64,000 nt of DNA, from assembly GCA_021186555.1 (NCBI GenBank), contig JAJKFL010000005.1, forward strand, positions 28,088,635 through 28,152,634, given 5' to 3'. The notes beneath the pieces were generated by a model, which worked only from the letters and a program-made list of their open reading frames with translations, was not told the DNA's origin and did no database searches. The stretch's first letter is position 1, and every line of letters begins with the position of its first letter. The translations under genes and the position numbers were made by a program. This DNA comes from Reticulitermes speratus (Eukaryota; Arthropoda; Insecta; Blattodea; Rhinotermitidae). Below are positions 55,051-64,000 of this stretch, one piece after another.

Positions 55051-55052
55051 AC

Positions 55053-55054
55053 AG
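55053..55054 (+). other. Candidate splice acceptor for the PRDM exon
   Basis: The AG at 55053-55054 ends a C-rich tract (ccccacacccacag) and would open an exon that continues in frame through the ATG at 55069 without a stop. An alternative AG at 55021-55022 (tttccgttctag) would bring in an in-frame TAA at 55030-55032, acceptable only if that part is untranslated. Confidence 0.45.
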
Positions 55055-55320
55055 TAGAAGAGGAGTCCATGGAGGAACCGCTGACAATGGGACCGCCTTC
55101 ACGTGACCCGATAATGACTGCAGCAAGTGTGGAAGCCTCGCCAGCAGTGAGACTTCGCGCCCACCACGAACTCTTGGCGACACATATCCCGCCGGAGTTG
55201 GAACTCAGAGATCCTGGTTCCGGCGTCTGGGCAAGGCATCATGTGTCTCGAGGAACCCGTTACGGCCCCTTTGTCGGCAAGTTGACACCGGAACCAATCG
55301 ACCCACGATACGCCTGGGAG
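55055..55320 (+). CDS. Exon of a PRDM3/PRDM16-like (hamlet-type) PR/SET-domain regulator
   Basis: Reading frame 55069-55320 (84 codons if translation starts at the ATG). The last 45 or so residues read IPPELELRD, GSGVWARHHVSRGTRYGPFV, GKL and PIDPRYAWE. That order (I-P-x-x-x-E-L-R, G-x-W, I/V-x-x-G-x-x-Y/F-G-P-F/Y-V-G, D-P-x-Y-x-W-E) is the start of the PR (SET-related) domain of MECOM/PRDM3, PRDM16 and insect hamlet. These are nuclear zinc-finger transcription regulators whose vertebrate members have histone methyltransferase activity. The first 35 residues (MEEPLTMGPPSRDPIMTAAS and so on) are low-complexity and not conserved as far as I can tell. The frame stops at a GT donor in phase 0, where I recall the family's genes having a junction after the W-E. 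Local G+C is much higher than in the flanks. The remaining PR-domain exon and zinc fingers are not found in the window. A pseudogene is possible, but the clean frame and donor argue against it. The start codon is uncertain, because an upstream exon may supply the N-terminus. Confidence 0.85.
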
Positions 55321-55326
55321 GTAAGT
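55321..55326 (+). other. Splice donor of the PRDM exon
   Basis: The sequence gag|gtaagt is a perfect consensus 5' splice site immediately after the YAWE codons. The frame that continues into the intron (to 55509) loses all similarity, which supports splicing here. Confidence 0.85.
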
Positions 55327-55329
55327 CTA

Positions 55330-56170
55330 TGCTCCACATTTCGTGTTGGATTAGGTCAGAGCAGACGAGACAAAAATTACGGTTATAAAGACAGCGGAAG
55401 AGTCCCATGGTTCAAACCACCCCGCATCACTAGATTTCGTGCATTTCCTCCAGAGTACGTCCGTGTATTCCCCTCCAGTCATTTTGCCATTAGTAATAGT
55501 CTTCTCTAGCGACAAGCGATTTGGGCTGTTCATATAGACTAGAAGGTGCCAGACGGGAATAGACTTAAAAATGTAAAGTAATAACCATCCTTAATTAAGC
55601 GTCTTGCCATGGAGGTGGAGCTGAATTTATGCATTCTGAACCTCTGCACTAGATAAACGTGATTACAGAAGCAAAAAGAACGGGGGAATCCTCGAGAACC
55701 CTTCTTCCCACAATCCATGGGGCTTCAGTCCGTGGCCTAAGTATAAATTTTACTAATAATACACCGTTGTTTGATATGTTATGCTTTCTTGTGCACAGTC
55801 TGGAGTGATTATTATCACAACAGTAAAATTACTGGACCCTGCTGGAACCGTCTGGACCGTAATATATAACTGCTATTAATTTATTTCCTGTACCTACATA
55901 TGCGTGTCAAAAATCGCCGCAAGAGGTGCAGAGAGTGTCAGCTTCAGACCACGACCACTTAATCCCCAGTACCCACTGTATAGGAAGCTAATGGGATCCG
56001 TAGATGTTCCGGACGTTGTGACGAAGGACAAATCGGGAATCTAACCCCAGTTTCACGTTCATGTAGTGCGTAGGTTAGGTGCTGTATTGACAGATCTATC
56101 AAGGCTCCATTCAGTTAAATATTAAACATACTCGTAATTATAGCTACACATAATGATGGTTTGGATAAAT
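55330..56170. other. Intron of the PRDM-like gene; no further exon seen
   Basis: No continuation of the PR domain is recognised. A possible SINE fragment lies at 55915-56060 (cgaccacttaatccccagta, then ccactgtataggaagctaat). Confidence 0.45.
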
Positions 56171-56174
56171 TAAA

Positions 56175-56330
56175 CTAACTAACTAACTCCATGGAGCAGA
56201 GTCCTTCTTGAGAAGCTAACAGGTCGTCCAGAAAATCCCTGCGTTTTATGAAACCCGAAGGTTCATTACCGCATTCACAAGAGCCCGCTACGTGTCCCTA
56301 TCCAGAGCCATATCAATAAATTAAACTAGA
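56175..56330 (-). mobile_element. LINE 3' end with (TTAG)n tail
   Basis: On the plus strand an (aact)n tail (aactaactaactaactccat at 56175-56194) precedes ggagcagagtccttcttgag, aagctaacaggtcgtccaga and aacccgaaggttcattaccg, the exact reverse complement order of the LINE 3' UTR and frame end. The copy runs back to the W-R-x-x-V and A-Q-D segments at about 56320. Confidence 0.85.
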
Positions 56331-56344
56331 GAAACTAAATGAAA

Positions 56345-56525
56345 GAAATAAGTTGTAAGGTTTAGGTGTAGATGTGTGGGAAACAATGAAATGGCTGTAC
56401 AGGAGTACGATTTGAAGGTACAAAGTGATCTAAGATTACTCGGGACAAAGTCAAGTGGTGGGTTTTTGTGTGAAATGTGACGAACTTTGGGGTTTCACAA
56501 CATGGACATCTTCTTCAGCAGCTGA
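56345..56525 (+). mobile_element. Probable LINE 3'-end remnant
   Basis: The order gtgtagatgtgtgggaaa, aagtcaagtggtgggttttt (the D-R-W-R-x-F/L segment), cgaactttggggtttcacaa and gcagctgaac parallels the LINE 3' end. It lies tail-to-head with an opposite-strand copy only 15 bp away. Confidence 0.45.
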
Positions 56526-56529
56526 ACTC

Positions 56530-56975
56530 TCCTGTATTTGCAGTTAAGCAAATCACAATTTCCGCGTGGCTTATACACATCGTTCATCCCCCTTCCATAC
56601 AGATGTCGCACTTTTGACGAAGAAACGCTACAATTAAGGCCCGGGGAAAAGGAGACCAAGAATCAGTGTTGGATGTCTTCATCTCCACAGGCGAGCATAG
56701 AAAATGAGGCTAATCAATTACATAAGTTGTACCCTGTCGCTTTACCATTACCGAGAGTGTCAGATTGTTAAAATAGCGGCGGGGTTAGGGTGAAGGGGAG
56801 GTTGTTAGTGCGGGATCACACAAAAATGATTAACTGACTTGCTTAATGCCTCCCTCTCTGATTGCACAGCCCCTATTACTCGTGGATTCTTTTCGTACGG
56901 CAGCACCACGGAGAAGCACTTAGTAACTGACTACAGTTCTTGTCGGACGATTTTGTGCAGTGGTGGCTTCATTGC
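56530..56975. other. No recognisable gene or repeat
   Basis: Nothing is recognised. Confidence 0.5.
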
Positions 56976-56980
56976 TACAG

Positions 56981-57181
56981 ACAATGTGTTTCCAACCCGC
57001 GGCCCGCCAGTTTGTGTTATGCGGCCCGCGGCCACATTTAATTGTGTATATACTATAAAAATTACACAATAATTAAGGCGGTTAGGTACACCACTTACAG
57101 TTATTTTTTCACGTGCGGCCTGCGAACCAGCCCACAATAATGGATGTGGCCCTTTGCCATAAAAAGTTGAAAACCCATGCT
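56981..57181. mobile_element. hAT-like MITE
   Basis: The left end gtttccaacccgcggcccgc and right end ggccctttgccataaaaagt followed by tgaaaacccatgcta are imperfect inverted ends. The internal gcggcccgcggcc and gtgcggcctgcgaacc blocks are typical of hAT MITEs. No clear target-site duplication is seen. Confidence 0.55.
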
Positions 57182-57349
57182 ATTGACTATACAGCTACTC
57201 TACGTAACACAGGCTCATACGATTGTGTTTGTTCACGTGTGTGCATAAATACATACACTAGCGTCTTGCCCGACTTATGATGTGTTGCCACCTTACGGCC
57301 CGGCTAGTTTTCATCCTTGATAAATCGCACCCCGTTAGCATAGTAACCA

Positions 57350-58046
57350 TGCTCGATGCTCAACTTTTTCTTCTTCCTCAGCGCGTTTCTCATATAGAAC
57401 ACAGCCGGTATACCGTCACGTGACAGGTCGCTGTGATGTTGACGCGCTAATCCAAATCCCTTCATCGGTTGTTTCTTTATTCTGAGAGCAAATCAAGGGT
57501 TAATCTCGTGTTTCGGAGTGCTGCAGTCTGGTTCGGCTATGTTTTATTGCCCTCAGCTGTTTTTCTGCCTCAGTACTTACTTCACACAGAACGCGGCAAC
57601 CATGCTCGGTACTCGACCATTTCTTCTGCCTCAGCGCGTATCTCACACAGAGCAAACGCGTCAACCATGGCAACCATGCTCGGTAGTCGACTGTTTCTTC
57701 TGCCTCAGCGCGTACCTCGTACAGAACAAACGCGTCAACCATAGTAACTATGCTCGGTAGTCGACTCTTTCTTCTGCCTCAGCGCGTACCTCGTACAGAA
57801 CAAACGCGTCAACCATGGCAAATATGCTCGGTAGTCGACTGTTTCTTCTACCTCAGCTCGTACCTGGTACAGAACAAACGCGTCAACCATAGCAACTATG
57901 CTCGGTAGTCGACTGTTTCTTCTGTCTCAGCTCGTACCTCGTACAGAACAAACGTGTCAACCACGGCAACTATGCTCGGTAGTCGACTGTTTCTTTTGTC
58001 TCAGCGTGTGCCTCGCTGAGAACAGGGCAACGAATGTAACTGTAAC
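57350..58046 (+). repeat. 74-bp minisatellite
   Basis: Units beginning tgctcggtagtcgactgttt recur at 57603, 57677, 57751, 57825, 57899 and 57973, always 74 bp apart. Each unit has cttctgcctcagcgcgtacc, tcgtacagaacaaacgcgtc and aaccat(a/g)g. A related but decayed unit lies at 57350 and partly recognisable words fill 57425-57600. Since 74 is not a multiple of 3, the Leu/Arg/Thr-rich frames here are artefacts. Confidence 0.95.
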
Positions 58047-58054
58047 AACTAAGC

Positions 58055-58170
58055 TAAAGAAGACTAATGAACTAATTAGAAATCTAAACAACCAACTAAT
58101 TGTTGAGTATGTAATGAACAAACTATTGATCACCTATCTGATTAAGCAACTAAGTAACCACCAACCAAAG
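58055..58170 (+). repeat. Degenerate CTAA/AACC-type tract
   Basis: AACTAA, CAACCAAC and AACTAAGTAACC words dominate, as at 15035-15275, and follow directly on the 74-bp array. Confidence 0.4.
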
Positions 58171-58374
58171 AGGCACACAGTTAGTGGCTGCTGTCCGTCA
58201 GCTGAGTGACTAATGCTCAGTTCTGGCTAGTAGTGGGGCGCCAGATCGTTAGAACTGTACAAGTACCTGCAATATAGGCGTAAAACTGTTCCCACCATTC
58301 GCTGGAAGCACTAATGTTTTGCGTTATTTGTAGTTCTCACAGCGGTGTTGATGATCACTCAAGACTTCTGTAAC

Positions 58375-58470
58375 ATGGCGCCATGTACAGTGGTAAACAG
58401 TTAACGACGTTTCGGAGGAGCTTGCTTCCCACAGCTTCAAGAGAGTCTATAAAGACTTCGTGGATTACCA
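58375..58470 (-). mobile_element. Penelope-like terminal-repeat fragment, decayed hammerhead
   Basis: Minus strand: CUUGAAGC box, GGGAAGC...GCUCCUCC stem, GAAA-C-GUC-G-UU. The flank gtggtaaacagttaacga corresponds to the stem I side of the other copies. The first core box has lost several invariant bases. Confidence 0.45.
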
Positions 58471-58479
58471 TAAAGATTG

Positions 58480-59285
58480 GGGTAAAAAGCCCTTCCGAAA
58501 AATGGTGCCTGTTTACCAATTGACAACATTCGCTTTGAGAACATAAAGTGTGTCTGAGTAGCGGAATTACTTTGCTAACAGACTTTTTTTTTCTAAGAGC
58601 AGAAGAAACAAATTTTTATAATAGAGTAGGATCAGAAAGTAGTTGTCAGTTGGTGGAAATCAAATACACTGCAAACTACCTGAGTAGTATCCCCTTGTAG
58701 ACACCTTTATACTACTGTAACCTGCGTGATATGTCCCTCGGAGTAGTGTCCAATCTGAACAGACGAACAAGTTCGTTACGTGTCTGATGATGACAGACTA
58801 CAGATCAATATCTTTCTTCTAAGTAAGCTTGCAGTAAGCGTCCAGACTCGTATCCCGACTGGTGGCAAGCAGCTGCTCTTTGCCCACAGGTTGAAGAAAT
58901 TACCTTTAATGTCATCTGTTCGCGGAATCTGAAGATTCAGCAAGGCTAATACAAAGTGGGCGCTTTCCTGAGTCAGTTCGATTTACTTCCCACCATCAAA
59001 CTCGTACGTAAGGTCAAGCTGAATGCTATCAATTCACAGTTCAGTCTTCCAAGTGGCCGCTTTCCAGATGATTTTGCACAGAAGCTCGTGTTTTTCATTC
59101 TGTGTCCAGTACAGACGTAGTGTACGGAACCTGCTTGCTGTAAAATGCCAAGAAATCTGTAAAGAGTCTAGCCCACGCCGCACACTTCATTTTCCTTACA
59201 GAGCCATCCCCACTAATACACGGTTTTATGATTTTAACGACGTTTTCAGTTGCTAAGATTATATAGGTTCGGTGACAAGTGAACG
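58480..59285. other. No recognisable gene or repeat
   Basis: Nothing is recognised. Confidence 0.5.
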
Positions 59286-59287
59286 AG

Positions 59288-59455
59288 TGTGGTGCGCTGC
59301 TGGAATGATGCTGACAGGGGAAAACCGAAATACTTGGAGAAATATCTGTCCTACTCCCACTCTGTCCATCACAAATCCCGATGGACTAATTTGGGATCGA
59401 ACCCAGACTTCTGCGATGAGACGTCGGCGAATAACCGCCCTGGAACAGCCCAGAC
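59288..59455 (-). mobile_element. SINE family 5 copy
   Basis: Plus-strand view: gctggaatgatgctgacagg, ggaaaaccgaaatacttgga, tttgggatcgaacccagact (inverted B box) and ctgcgatgagacgtcggcga (inverted head), matching 11060-11228 block by block. Confidence 0.65.
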
Positions 59456-59741
59456 TAATATAATCATCCGGAAAGATAATATATAAATTTGGAATTTGTC
59501 ATCCTAACTAGCCGCCACTGACACCAAAAAGTCCCTCTTTCCGTTTCTCTAACAAGCTAGCCCTCACTCCAGCAATTGATTTTCATTCCACTTAATGCAG
59601 TGGGGGGAAGTTACAGCAGACAATTAAGTCGCGGTGATACCTTTTCATACGCCGGCACGCCATCATCTGGTACAATAGCAGGACGGGCAAAGGACGCGTC
59701 TCCGGTCGATGCTATTTGTATTTCACAGCTTATCGATGTTG

Positions 59742-59995
59742 TAAGAGAGAAAGAAAGAGCATGAATGACGAATGAAGAGGTATACAGAGAAGGATGGGAC
59801 GGTAGAGAAGGAGGGAGAAATAAAATAAAAGCGGAAAGAAGAAAGAAGTGTACAAAGACAGAGAAGATAGTATGGAATGCAGGAATAAAGAGACAGTGAA
59901 GGAGAAAGGAACGGAGAAAGGTAAAAGCAGGGATGAAAGAAAGAGTATGAGAGGAACGCGAAGGAAGCAAAAACAAAGAAAGAGGGGATAAAAGC
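59742..59995 (+). repeat. Polypurine tract
   Basis: About 250 bp are nearly all A and G on this strand (agagagaaagaaagagc through aagaaagaggggataaaag) with few pyrimidines. Three overlapping minus-strand frames rich in Ser/Phe/Leu are translations of the complementary polypyrimidine strand, not membrane proteins. Confidence 0.85.
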
Positions 59996-59999
59996 CACA

Positions 60000-61085
60000 A
60001 ATTTTACCCAACATTCATGATAAATGAGTTACTTTTCGATCTGTTAGAAAACAGTTGCATAGTTAATATGAGCAAGCAGGGTGTATGTGTGTAACACACA
60101 GAGTTCTTACGTACGCTGTAGTTAAGCGCGTCGATATCAAAGCGTATAGTGGATTGCACGTAATGTTCTAAATTACATTACATTACATTAGACGCAAGGC
60201 AGTGTGCCTGTGTCATTTGGGACACCCCGTGTAGTCCCTATCAATTGAGAGGAGGCTCGGTGATCGCCGGTGCCGATCTGAACTCACCAGCGACGATTAA
60301 AAAAATTCCTGTGTCGGAAATCGAAACATGTGTTGCGTGTTTCAGATTATCGGTTTCAGAGGAGTTTTGTGGAGGTCAGAGAATTTCCGTACGTCACTTG
60401 TGAGTTTCCTATTTCCGACTTTGGAACATGTTGCAAAATTAGCAAAGCAGGTATTTTGCTCATGTTAGATTGACAGTAACGTGTAATGCTAATACACAGC
60501 ACAACGGTATTGACAGGCATTTGTGGGCAGCCTCGCTCTCTGAACGGACAGACCACTTTGTTTCATTGCTTAGACCAGACGTTTTAGTTTGCGGCTTGTT
60601 CTTCGGGAAACCACATAGCAGTTAATTGAAAACCCGGACCGGACATGCGGATTACCATTGCCTTCTTTCGCTTATCGACATGTTTTAAAATAATTTCGTG
60701 TGTGATATTCGGTAGCAACACCCATCCCATTCTTAACGATCCTCCCACCGTCATTTGATTCAGCCAATAGCGTTTCATGTCATTTTGTTATGAAATCGAT
60801 TGTTAAAGCGTCTTTACTGGAGGTTGGCGTTGTGACAGGACAGCCACAAGCTGACATTAAGGGTGTTGTTATATTGGCAGCATTGGTAACCAGTATTGTA
60901 CATTAGTTCAGTGTATTAAGCAGACAGGCATTTTCGAAATTGTCAAAGACATGTAAAGCGCACGTCTGTTATGGAGATATGAGAATGGCTATCTTTAAAG
61001 GTCAATAAATTTATCGCCAAGTAAAACTGTCTATCACTTATATACGACGTTCCGGAAGACGTGTGTGTGAAACAGACAGCAGTCA
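60000..61085. other. No gene; short (ACATT)n run
   Basis: Nothing is recognised apart from a ttacattacattacatta run at 60173-60190. Confidence 0.5.
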
Positions 61086-61090
61086 CGTAA

Positions 61091-61341
61091 ATTAGCCAGG
61101 CAGTCGGTATAGCGACTCGCTACGAGCTGGACTGTCCGGGGATCGAATCCCGATGGCGGCGAGATTTTCAGCCAACCCAGCCTCCTGTACAATGGGTACC
61201 GGGTAACGCGACCGGGGCGTGGTGTTGACCACCCACCCCCATCTAGCGCCGAGGTTAAAGAAAGAGTAGAGCTATACCTCTACTCCTCCTCTGGGCCTTC
61301 ATGGCCTGTTCTAGGGTGAACTTTGCCTTTACCTTTATACG
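61091..61341 (+). mobile_element. SINE family 2, full-length copy
   Basis: The head gccaggcagtcggtatagcg and B box gggatcgaatcccgatgg (61140-61156) are both clear. The body has acccagcctcctgtacaatg, ggtaccgggtaacgcg, acccccatctagcgccgagg, gagtagagctatacctctac, tgggccttcatggcctgttc, and the tail gcctttacctttatac. This is the best-preserved family 2 copy. Confidence 0.9.
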
Positions 61342-61394
61342 TTTCAGAAAGTATAAGCAGGCTTTACCTATCCATTACAACGAACTGACGCCAC

Positions 61395-61605
61395 TGGAAA
61401 GACAGAAAATGATGGACGAATGGAGGAAGGCAAGAAAAAAGGAATAGAGAAATAAAAGAAAGCAGCAAAGAGAAGGAAAGAGAGGAAAGAAGGCAGTAAG
61501 GAAAGAATGACGAGAAAAAATGAGGCAAGAAGAAAGAAGAGATAAAAAAGGAACAAACAAGAAGAAACAGAGAAAGAGCAGTAAGAAAGCGAATGTAAAA
61601 ATCCC
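61395..61605 (+). repeat. Polypurine tract
   Basis: About 210 bp are dominated by A and G (aaggaatagagaaataaaag, agaggaaagaaggcagtaag, aagaagaaacagagaaagag). Opposite-strand Ser/Phe/Leu-rich frames are artefacts. Confidence 0.85.
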
Positions 61606-61609
61606 ATTA

Positions 61610-64000
61610 TCTGTTCGACCTAAACGTCACGAGATTAACTTCAGAACTTCGGAGGGGACAGCGGTCTTGGTGTTGGATGCAACCCTTGGTACTTCCACGT
61701 CATGCGGTGACACTAGTTGGTATTATTCAGACGTGTAATCCTCGCAAGGGAGGAAAATGTTAAAAAGACTAGCGAGCTACTCGTTGTTCATGTTGATTGG
61801 TGCAGAAGGAGCGTTTGTTGCTGCTTACGACTACCGCAGTCTTATTAACTTCGTTCACCAAAAGGCACGTAGCAATTCGTTCACAGCAGAATTTTGCGGC
61901 CCACGTCTCCCTGAGATGATCTTCATGTCTTTGATCTTCGGCTCCCAATTCTATTCACAGGAATTGTAGACCCTAATGGCAGACGGAGAATTGGGTGTAG
62001 ACAGGGGTGTTCAAAACACAGTGCGCGGCACGTTTACAATCTCTTTTGGCCAAACTCAATATCACTGGCCAACGACATGTCAAGGGACAAGATTACGCGC
62101 ATTCCTCACCGCAGCATTGAAATTCTCTGCATCTTACTAGTCTATCATCATCGTAGTCGTTGTCATCGTATCATCTATCATCAGCATCACTCTCCTCCTC
62201 TCCTCCTCAGTTTTCATTTTTTGCTCAGTTTTTCTCGTCTACCTCCATGTATTCTTCTTTACTTTCATACTTTCACATTCAGCTCTTGAGATTTAGGCTT
62301 TGAGATCTGTTCAGTTCCAGAGAGATCAGAAAGAGGAAATTCTTTGGGTAACCTGCACAAATGCATGTACCTCCTCAGGACAAGAGAAACAACAACAAAA
62401 AGCACACTTACCGAGCGCGACATCCGACAAAGGGAATTATAACTGACGTACTAGCCATGCTGAAGTGTTCGGTGTGATCAGCTTTTAGACATTTACCGTA
62501 TATGTTCAAAAGCATTTGTAATTGTGTGTAAAATTATTTTCATGGAATATTTTATAGAATATCATATATGTGTTACGTGTACATTACAGTGGGAGGACGT
62601 TATTTTGTAATTATTACGAGAATGACTTTGATAATAATGATGGCCGTTAAATATTGTCGAATATACATGAGAAGAAATTACCCTTAGCATAAGAGTTCTT
62701 AGCTAATTATTCGAAACTCCTACGACGCATCGGAAACAGTCGTGCGATAAATTATTCTTCACTTCCTGTACAACTTTTGTTCGTAACATATTTTTGCTCA
62801 ACAAATATTACACGCGTACGCTTGGGATCTCACAGACAGAGATGCAGGCCTAAGTCTTCGTATAAAACGTTCATTATTTTTGGTTATTTTTACTAAAATT
62901 GCAATATGTCAATACATTTTGGTGAAAGCGCAAGTTTAAAGTGTGATGAGAATCTGGTTAATGTTCCTCGAGTTGTTTCATGTGTGCAGACAGACGGATT
63001 GACGGAGTCGGGTTCTGAACTTTCTTAAGAGCGGATGCCTGTGCTCCAAGCGGAATTCGTAAAAGGGATTCCATTGTCACAGAAGTACGTAGACTGTACG
63101 CTACTAACAAAGCCACTGTTAGGATGCTGGCCAGTGATACAAAAGTACAGGAAATAAAGCGTAACAAGATCTACAGGTTTCCCAAAACTTTAGCGTGTAC
63201 AAGCCTTCCTTTTTTGTGTGAGATTTGGTGATTGCCCGGCTAGCAAGATTACGATCTTCTGAGTTCGGTGCAGACGCTTCGTATGCATCTGCTCCCACAC
63301 GTTCTTGCGAAACGTCAGAATCCGTCCACCAAATTGCGTGCAATCGCATAACATAAGAGTATAACTTCTTTCCCTTTATTATCCACAAACATATTTCTAT
63401 TATACGATTTGCGTTTATTTAATTATCCACCCACCTCTCGTATCCGTTAGTAAGCAGTGTCCCTTTCTTTTTTCTGTGGAGCCCTATTTATTTTGAAACG
63501 GTTGGACGTCCCCTGTCTCATAAATGCATGTGTTGACAATTAAAAGTGGTGAAACACGTTTCTGTTAATCTGAAATCAAAGGGTATTGTAATCTAACACA
63601 ATGTAGTCGACCTGAATTATTGTTTAAAGTGTATTTTGGATTGTCTGATTTACGAACAATAATTTAATATATTCTGTAGTTCTCTCTCCTCCTCCCCCCC
63701 CCCCCCCCATAGAGGAATCGCAAATACAGTTTTCTACGGTCAGTAGTAGTTCACAATTAGGCAACTTCATATTTCTCTTAACGAAGTAATAATTCATATT
63801 ATTTTGCAAGGATTCTGTAAGAATTAAAGAAGATTCTTATGGATATTCTTACAAGTAATCCGCACAGCACAATCTGGAAGCAGCTTGAATGCTGTCCATA
63901 TTGCAGTCTATGAATACAGATATGCATGGGCTTATTTTATTATTAGGTGCAGGCGTTTGTTGCTCCGGAAGTTTGGTACCTATCTACCAGACCACTCAAC
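61610..64000. other. No recognisable gene; short hAT-like end and C run
   Basis: No gene is recognised. A short caggggtgttcaaaacac at 62001-62018 looks like one end of a hAT-type element without its partner. A pure C run of 15 lies at 63694-63708. Minus-strand frames at 62958-63167 and 63119-63388 overlap but carry no domain I know. Confidence 0.5.

Noticed and set aside
57469..58209. Frames with repeated MLGSRLFLLPQRVP-like text
   Set aside because: These come from the 74-bp minisatellite. The unit length shifts the frame each time, so no repeated protein is made.
59611..60014. Three overlapping frames that look like membrane proteins
   Set aside because: They are translations of the complement of a polypurine tract, which gives Ser/Phe/Leu-rich sequence in every frame.
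1..64000. Endogenous virus or LTR retrotransposon
   Set aside because: I found no LTR pair, primer-binding site, capsid, protease, integrase or envelope-like frame on either strand.
1..64000. Bacterial-type operon, defence system or biosynthetic cluster
   Set aside because: No long frames, ribosome-binding sites or tight gene packing. The composition and repeats are those of an animal genome.

Overview
This window looks like non-coding, repeat-dense chromosomal DNA of a large-genome insect, most likely a cockroach or termite (Blattodea). The evidence is a moderate, mixed base composition, the absence of any long open reading frame, and dozens of decayed tRNA-derived SINEs. It also holds many copies of the 3' end of one non-LTR retrotransposon family with a (TTAG)n tail, hAT-type MITEs, and ribozyme-bearing fragments of Penelope-like elements. 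The order-level call rests on how familiar the LINE 3'-end protein and the repeats look, not on a database search.

Only one piece of the window looks like a host protein-coding gene: an 84-codon segment at 55069-55320 (+), ending at a textbook GT donor. It encodes the N-terminal part of a PR/SET domain like that of the PRDM3/PRDM16 (MECOM; insect hamlet) zinc-finger regulators. The rest of that gene is not visible, so its introns must be long.

Layout. 1-9.4 kb: SINE copies, a 29-bp minisatellite (10 units), an inverted pair of hammerhead-like motifs (5451-5895), and a LINE fragment followed by a SINE with a perfect target-site duplication. 9.9-23 kb: more SINE and LINE remnants, a 283-bp near-perfect palindrome with a complete hammerhead-ribozyme fold in each arm (14711-14993), and further ribozyme-like fragments. 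23-36 kb: second members of several SINE families, a hAT MITE with an 8-bp duplication, and a SINE nested in a LINE. 36.8-47.7 kb: a 38-bp minisatellite, two LINE insertions with target-site duplications, and a second copy of the Asp/Glu-tRNA-like SINE. 48-64 kb: another hammerhead foldback (52225-52381), a hAT element carrying a ribozyme remnant, the PRDM exon, a 74-bp minisatellite and two polypurine tracts.

The most interesting signal is the repeated occurrence of hammerhead-ribozyme cores, usually as inverted (head-to-head) pairs. These match the terminal repeats of Penelope-like retroelements, whose hammerheads are already known. The palindromic, non-autonomous arrangement seen here is the less familiar part. 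No rRNA gene, credible functional tRNA gene, CRISPR array or bacterial-type operon is present.
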